DNA of 64,000 bases from Rhizobium sp. Root1203. GTDB lineage: Bacteria > Pseudomonadota > Alphaproteobacteria > Rhizobiales > Rhizobiaceae. Below are positions 60,351 through 64,000 of the stretch, one piece after another. The stretch spans positions 1-64,000 of the forward strand of contig NZ_LMCW01000056.1 in assembly GCF_001424945.1 (NCBI RefSeq), written 5' to 3'. Numbering within the stretch: position 1 is the stretch's first letter; every line of letters begins with the position of its first letter. Both the position numbers and the translations under genes were made by a program. The notes beneath the pieces were generated by a model that was not told the origin of the DNA, made no database searches, and saw nothing but the letters and a program-made list of their open reading frames with translations.

Positions 60351-61016
60351 ATGCAGGAGATTTGTGCGGAGAAACGTGGCCGCGGGCGTCCACAGGTTCG
60401 GTGCGACGACGATACGAAAGCCATCATCATCCAAGCGGCAAACGACCAGTTCAAAAAGGCCGGATATGCGTCGGCGAGTATCAGCACGATTGCCCAGACT
60501 GCGGGCATCTCGACCAAAACACTATATCGCCTCTTCCCGGCCAAGGCAGATCTGTTTTCCGAACTCATATCGGCCAAGATCGGCCAATATTTTCTCGGAC
60601 TGGACGAGAACAGTTTGAGAGATATGGGCGTGCGCGAGGGACTGGAACGGCTCCTGCTCGCCTATGGTCGCCTCACTTTGTCCACCGACACAATTGCAAT
60701 CACTCGCTTGGTGCTAAGCGAATCCGACCGGTTTCCCGAGATCGCAAGGGTTTTCTACGAACAGGCCATAACGCGCACGAGCGTGGCTATGGAGAAGTGG
60801 CTGTCGCTGCAAACCGAACGCGGTTTGATCACACTGCATGATCCCGCAATGGCAACGGGAATGCTGCGTGGAATGATGGTCATGGAACCTCAGCGTGCCG
60901 TCATGCTAGGACAGCTCTCCGGTGTTTCGGACGAGCGAATCTTAGAGCGATCGCAGATCTGCGCCTCGCTCTTTCTGAACGGCTGCATGACCGCACCGAT
61001 GAACATGGGTGGCTAG
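60351..61016 (+). CDS. TetR-family regulator of the EmrAB pair
   Basis: The 221-residue protein has a TetR helix-turn-helix (about residues 20-70: AANDQFKKAGYASASISTIA then GISTKTLYRLFPAKADLF) and a long helical C-terminal domain of the AcrR-C type. It is divergent from emrAB, the usual arrangement for a local repressor that is relieved by the pump's substrates. ATG 60351 has a G-rich upstream region; a GTG four codons earlier is also possible. The frame is open far upstream through the operators, but that part is not coding. Confidence 0.9.
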   Translation: MQEICAEKRGRGRPQVRCDDDTKAIIIQAANDQFKKAGYASASISTIAQTAGISTKTLYRLFPAKADLFSELISAKIGQYFLGLDENSLRDMGVREGLERLLLAYGRLTLSTDTIAITRLVLSESDRFPEIARVFYEQAITRTSVAMEKWLSLQTERGLITLHDPAMATGMLRGMMVMEPQRAVMLGQLSGVSDERILERSQICASLFLNGCMTAPMNMGG

Positions 61017-61126
61017 AGCTGAGAAAAGTTGCAAGCGCCGACGGAATTGATCTCCGCCGCATGGTTCCTGTAGCTGTTAGTCGGCGGGTTCATCTCAGCC
61101 GGAACCATTGTAATTCGGCGCGAGTT

Positions 61127-61432
61127 TTAAATTCCGGACCCGTCGAGATGCTGGTTGTCGTCGCCTTCCCAGGGTGAGGGCATCGAGGCGCGACTGAGGT
61201 TGGCCGCGGGCATTGGCATCCAACACTTTAATTCCGGTTCGGCGTATTCGATGATCTGCCCGGGCGAGGAATCAGACGCGCGCCAGCCTTCTCCCCCAAA
61301 CTGATCGCCATTCGACCAGTAAGCAAGATCAACTTCTGCCGAGCCCTGTTCGGACGGGCGGATCGTGACCAGGATCCGACTACCGTCTTTCGGCGCGTTT
61401 GCCATATGGCGCCAACGGTCTGGTTCTTCCAT
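61127..61432 (-). CDS. Small conserved hypothetical protein
   Basis: The 101-residue protein begins MEEPDRWRHMANAPKDGSRI in one stretch, then VDLAYWSNGDQFGGEGWRAS and an ELKCWMPMP end. The order W-xx-(A)-APKDG-(R)-ILV ... W-MP(M)P is typical of small rhizobial and phage-associated hypothetical proteins related to DUF551. No signal peptide is seen. No function is known. It is isolated, convergent with the TetR gene and upstream of the DUF411 remnant. Confidence 0.7.
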   Translation of the reverse strand: MEEPDRWRHMANAPKDGSRILVTIRPSEQGSAEVDLAYWSNGDQFGGEGWRASDSSPGQIIEYAEPELKCWMPMPAANLSRASMPSPWEGDDNQHLDGSGI

Positions 61433-61702
61433 CGCTTTTCCTCCTGCTTTGCTACAGGTGCGAATGTCGCCTCGCCATCGAAGGCGGTCAACTCAAACTT
61501 TGCACATGACGCATTCCGGGATCGGTACAGGTCATGCTCCCGGCGGTCTACGGACTGGCCAAGGGATGGCGATTGCCAGCCGCGTCGGAAGGCGAAGCTG
61601 GTGAAAACGACAAGCAACCGCGCGGAGTGCAGGCAGCCGAATAGTTCAGGAGGACGGGCCTGCAAAAAGCCCGTTCTCCAAATCGGAAGAAGGAGAAAAC
61701 AG

Positions 61703-62162
61703 ATGAACAGGCAAGCTTTTCCAAGCGGCGCAGTCACATGGGCCGCAGTCATAGTGAGCGGGACGGCGAAAGCGGCTGGCGGGATCGCCGTCTACAAGGA
61801 TCCGAATTGCGGATGCTGCCATGCCTGGGCCGATGTCCTAGCAAAGGCCGGCTTCTCAGTCGTCTTCGAGGACGTCACCGATCTCCCCGCGATCAAGGTG
61901 AGGTATAACGTGCCGGACGCCATGGTGAGCTCTCATACCGGCGTCGTTGAGGGGAAATACCTCGAAGCACATGTTCCGCTGGAGGCGCTGTAACGGATGC
62001 TCCGCGAGAAACCCGATATCGACGGCTTGGCGGTACCCGGCATGCCCTCCGGATCGCTCGGCACGGGCGATCATCCGGGAGCATCGTATGACGTGTTCGC
62101 AATTCCGAGGCGTGCCGGAACAACCCTTCGTCTATCAGTCGGTCCGCCCGATGAAGACGTAG
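61703..62162 (+). pseudogene. DUF411 metal-binding-type protein, broken
   Basis: The frame from ATG 61703 encodes a signal-like start, then GIAVYKDPNCGCCHAWADVL, the DUF411 hallmark with CGCC, and VSSHTGVVEGKYLEAHVPLE. It meets a TAA at 61991-61993, where the family continues with RLLRERP-x-(V/I)-GLAVPGMP. That continuation is present in the same frame directly after the stop (RMLREKPDIDGLAVPGMP), so this is a nonsense mutation, probably CAA to TAA. Further on, the expected tail FVYQSVRPMKT is in the +1 frame, so there is also a frameshift between about 62085 and 62125. Not expected to be functional. Confidence 0.75.
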
Positions 62163-62271
62163 CGGATTTTTCCTCCGGGCGAATCTCTGGCGCAGCACGC
62201 ATTTTTGTGCTGCCGGCTTCGGTGCTGACGCATTTCTGCGGTGGCAGGTCGCCGACGATGCTGCGCCTTTG

Positions 62272-63270
62272 CTATTCACTTTGACGAAAGTTGCGGATCC
62301 TGTCGAACAGGACGGCGAGCACGATAGCGCCGCCGATGAATGTGCCTTGCCAGAAGGCATTGATGCCCAGCAGGCCGAGGCTGTTGCGGATCACCTCGAT
62401 CAATGCCGCTCCGATTAACGCGCCGAAGGCCGTGCCGACCCCGCCGGCCAGATTGGCACCGCCGATGACGGCAGCAGCGATGACCTGAAGCTCCATTCCG
62501 GCCCCGATGTTGGTGGTCACGGCGCCAAGCCAGCCGGTCTGAATGATCCCGGCAATCCCCGCCGACAGGGCGGAAATCATGTAAACTGCGACTTTGATCC
62601 TTCGTACCGGGACGCCAGTGAGCGTCGCAGCGTGTTCATTGCCGCCGATGGCAAAGACATAGCGACCGAATCTGGTCCAGCGCAGCACGAAGCCGGTGAC
62701 AATCGCCAGGGCGATCATGTAGAGCACCGGGTTCGCAATGCCGAAAAACCAGGCGCCACCGCCCAGCGCCAGCAATTTGTCGTGATCCGGCCCGAACTGG
62801 AAGACGACCGTGTTGTTGGAGGCCACCATCGCCAGGCTGCGAGCGATCGAGAGCATGCCGAGCGTGACGACAAAGGGTGGAAAACCCAGATATGCGATCA
62901 ACACCCCGTTGAACGCCCCGATCACCAGAGCAGTGCTCACCGAGGCGACGATGCCGACTTCTATGCTGTAGCCGGCATGCATGACGACCGCGAGCACCAT
63001 GCTGCACAGGCAAAGCACCGAGCCGACCGACAGGTCGATCCCCCCGGTGATGATGACGAGCGTCATCCCGAGCGCAATGATTGCGACGAAAGTAACGTTT
63101 CGGGTGATGTTGTAGAGGTTTTTCGCCGTCGCGAAGGAGTCGGTGGCAAAAGAGAGGAAAATGCAGGCCAGGATGACGGAGCACAGGACCCAGAACGTTT
63201 GACTGCCAAGGATTGCGGCAAACCAGCGTTGCTGCTTCTGCCTGATCGTCTGGTCAAGGGTAATCGTCAT
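62272..63270 (-). CDS. Sugar ABC transporter permease, RbsC/XylH-like
   Basis: The 332-residue protein has about nine membrane segments and the BPD_transp_2 motif TLVIITGGIDLSVGSVLCLC (about residues 75-94), typical of ribose- and xylose-type transporters. It is followed on the minus strand after 37 bases upstream by an ATPase gene (63308 onward), so the order is ATPase then permease in transcription. The binding protein is not in the window. Ligand unknown. Confidence 0.92.
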   Translation of the reverse strand: MTITLDQTIRQKQQRWFAAILGSQTFWVLCSVILACIFLSFATDSFATAKNLYNITRNVTFVAIIALGMTLVIITGGIDLSVGSVLCLCSMVLAVVMHAGYSIEVGIVASVSTALVIGAFNGVLIAYLGFPPFVVTLGMLSIARSLAMVASNNTVVFQFGPDHDKLLALGGGAWFFGIANPVLYMIALAIVTGFVLRWTRFGRYVFAIGGNEHAATLTGVPVRRIKVAVYMISALSAGIAGIIQTGWLGAVTTNIGAGMELQVIAAAVIGGANLAGGVGTAFGALIGAALIEVIRNSLGLLGINAFWQGTFIGGAIVLAVLFDRIRNFRQSE

Positions 63271-63307
63271 TGTCGACCTTCTCTTACATTCGATATCGGC
63301 CCTGCAA

Positions 63308-64000
63308 TCATACCTGTTCGATCGCGCCGGTAATGAGCCCCGTCACTTCTTCGGGCGAACTCGACGCTATTGGCTTGTCCGCGACTTTTCTGCCTCGCCG
63401 CATCACAATGACCCGGTCTGCAACAGAAAACACATCTGGCATCCGGTGGCTGATGAGCACGACTGCAATGCCGCGATCGCGCAAGTGACAGATGAGGTTG
63501 AGAACTTCCGCTACCTGCCGCACCGATATGGCTGCTGTCGGCTCGTCCATCAGCACGATCTTTGCCTCAGACAGCATGGTTCGGGCGATCGCCACCGCCT
63601 GCCGCTGGCCGCCCGACATCTGCTTGACCAGACCCCGAGGACGGGTCTCTGATTTCAGTTCCTTGAAGATCTCCCCCGCGCGCCGGTACATCGCCCCGTA
63701 GTCTAGCACCTGCAGAGGGCCGAAGCCGCGGCGTAATTCGCGACCGAGAAATACGTTCGCAGCTGCTGTGAGATTGTCGCAAAGCGCAAGATCCTGGTGA
63801 ACGATCTCGATACCGTGCTGACGGGCTTCAATAGGACGGTGAAGGACAAGTTCAGCACCGTTCATGCGCATGGTGCCGTGGCTCGGCCGAAAGTTGCCAG
63901 CGATTATCTTGACCAAGGTCGACTTGCCGGCGCCGTTGTCGCCCATCAGTCCGACCACCTGCCCCGCCTCGAGGGCAAACGAAACGTCATTGACCGCCTG
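63308..64000 (-). CDS. Sugar ABC transporter ATPase, partial at window end
   Basis: The visible part is the C-terminal end of a single ATPase domain: Walker A GDNGAGKSTL, then MSGGQRQAVAIARTM, Walker B IVLMDEPTAAIS and the H-loop VVLISHRM. The first residues lie beyond position 64000 (in-frame coding continues to the edge as QAVNDVSFALEAGQVVG). It lacks the second ATPase half found in RbsA-type proteins, resembling the single-domain ATPases of the rhizobial FrcA type. It is translated ahead of the permease gene. Confidence 0.9.
   Translation of the reverse strand, partial: QAVNDVSFALEAGQVVGLMGDNGAGKSTLVKIIAGNFRPSHGTMRMNGAELVLHRPIEARQHGIEIVHQDLALCDNLTAAANVFLGRELRRGFGPLQVLDYGAMYRRAGEIFKELKSETRPRGLVKQMSGGQRQAVAIARTMLSEAKIVLMDEPTAAISVRQVAEVLNLICHLRDRGIAVVLISHRMPDVFSVADRVIVMRRGRKVADKPIASSSPEEVTGLITGAIEQV

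Noticed and set aside
1-64000. CRISPR arrays, tRNA and rRNA genes, transposases, phage genes
   Set aside because: No spaced repeats, no cloverleaf-like sequences, no transposase or integrase motifs or terminal repeats were found.

Overview
The window reads as high-GC alphaproteobacterial DNA, most likely from a secondary replicon (chromid or megaplasmid) of a Rhizobiaceae member such as Sinorhizobium/Ensifer, Rhizobium or Agrobacterium. The reasons are a minCDE operon, which in this family usually sits on a secondary replicon, a SyrB-like protein, a PrsD/PrsE plus ExsH-like glycanase cassette, and dense ABC-transporter operons. I see no rRNA, tRNA, CRISPR array, intact insertion sequence or prophage.

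Layout. 0.3-6.6 kb: phenylalanine/tyrosine catabolism (phhA, hpd, hmgA, fumarylacetoacetase, maiA) with two AsnC/Lrp regulators. 6.6-9.7 kb: a RES-Xre toxin-antitoxin pair, an FMN reductase-like protein, a UdgX-type uracil-DNA glycosylase and two small basic proteins. 9.8-17.4 kb: a two-component pair divergent from a ribose-type sugar ABC operon ending in an SMP-30-like lactonase. 17.4-21.3 kb: a glycine-zipper lipoprotein, a YghU-type glutathione transferase, a TetR regulator and a cyclopropane fatty acid synthase. 21.3-33.5 kb: a minus-strand operon joining PxpA, fused PxpB-PxpC, a biotin carboxylase with its own biotinyl domain, a complete dipeptide-type ABC transporter and an M14 peptidase, with a divergent GntR gene. 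33.9-36.8 kb: two paralogous NmrA-like reductases (one frameshifted) around a cupin, then a methyltransferase. 37.2-38.9 kb: three tandem small proteins sharing a C-terminal leucine-rich motif. 39.2-41.3 kb: a thioredoxin-fold protein, an SDR dehydrogenase and two gene remnants. 41.6-46.3 kb: type I secretion genes with a GH16 RTX glycanase. 46.6-54.6 kb: a MalFGK/Ugp-type ABC transporter co-transcribed with a glycerophosphodiesterase, a LacI regulator and an inositol-monophosphatase-like phosphatase, facing a second diesterase. 55.0-56.9 kb: minCDE behind a CtrA-like box. 57.3-61.0 kb: an EmrAB-like efflux pair with a divergent TetR. 61.1-64.0 kb: a small hypothetical protein, a broken DUF411 gene, and a sugar ABC permease and ATPase cut by the window end.

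How the parts work together. Most of the window is import and catabolism, with each transport operon carrying its own regulator and enzymes. The two most interesting units are the pxp/biotin-carboxylase/peptide-transport operon, inferred to take up and open lactam (pyroglutamyl-type) compounds, and the transporter/diesterase/phosphatase operon, inferred to take up and dismantle a sugar- or polyol-phosphodiester. In all three complete ABC operons a GC-rich hairpin follows the binding-protein gene. Promoter-side repeats that fit the adjacent regulators occur at several loci.
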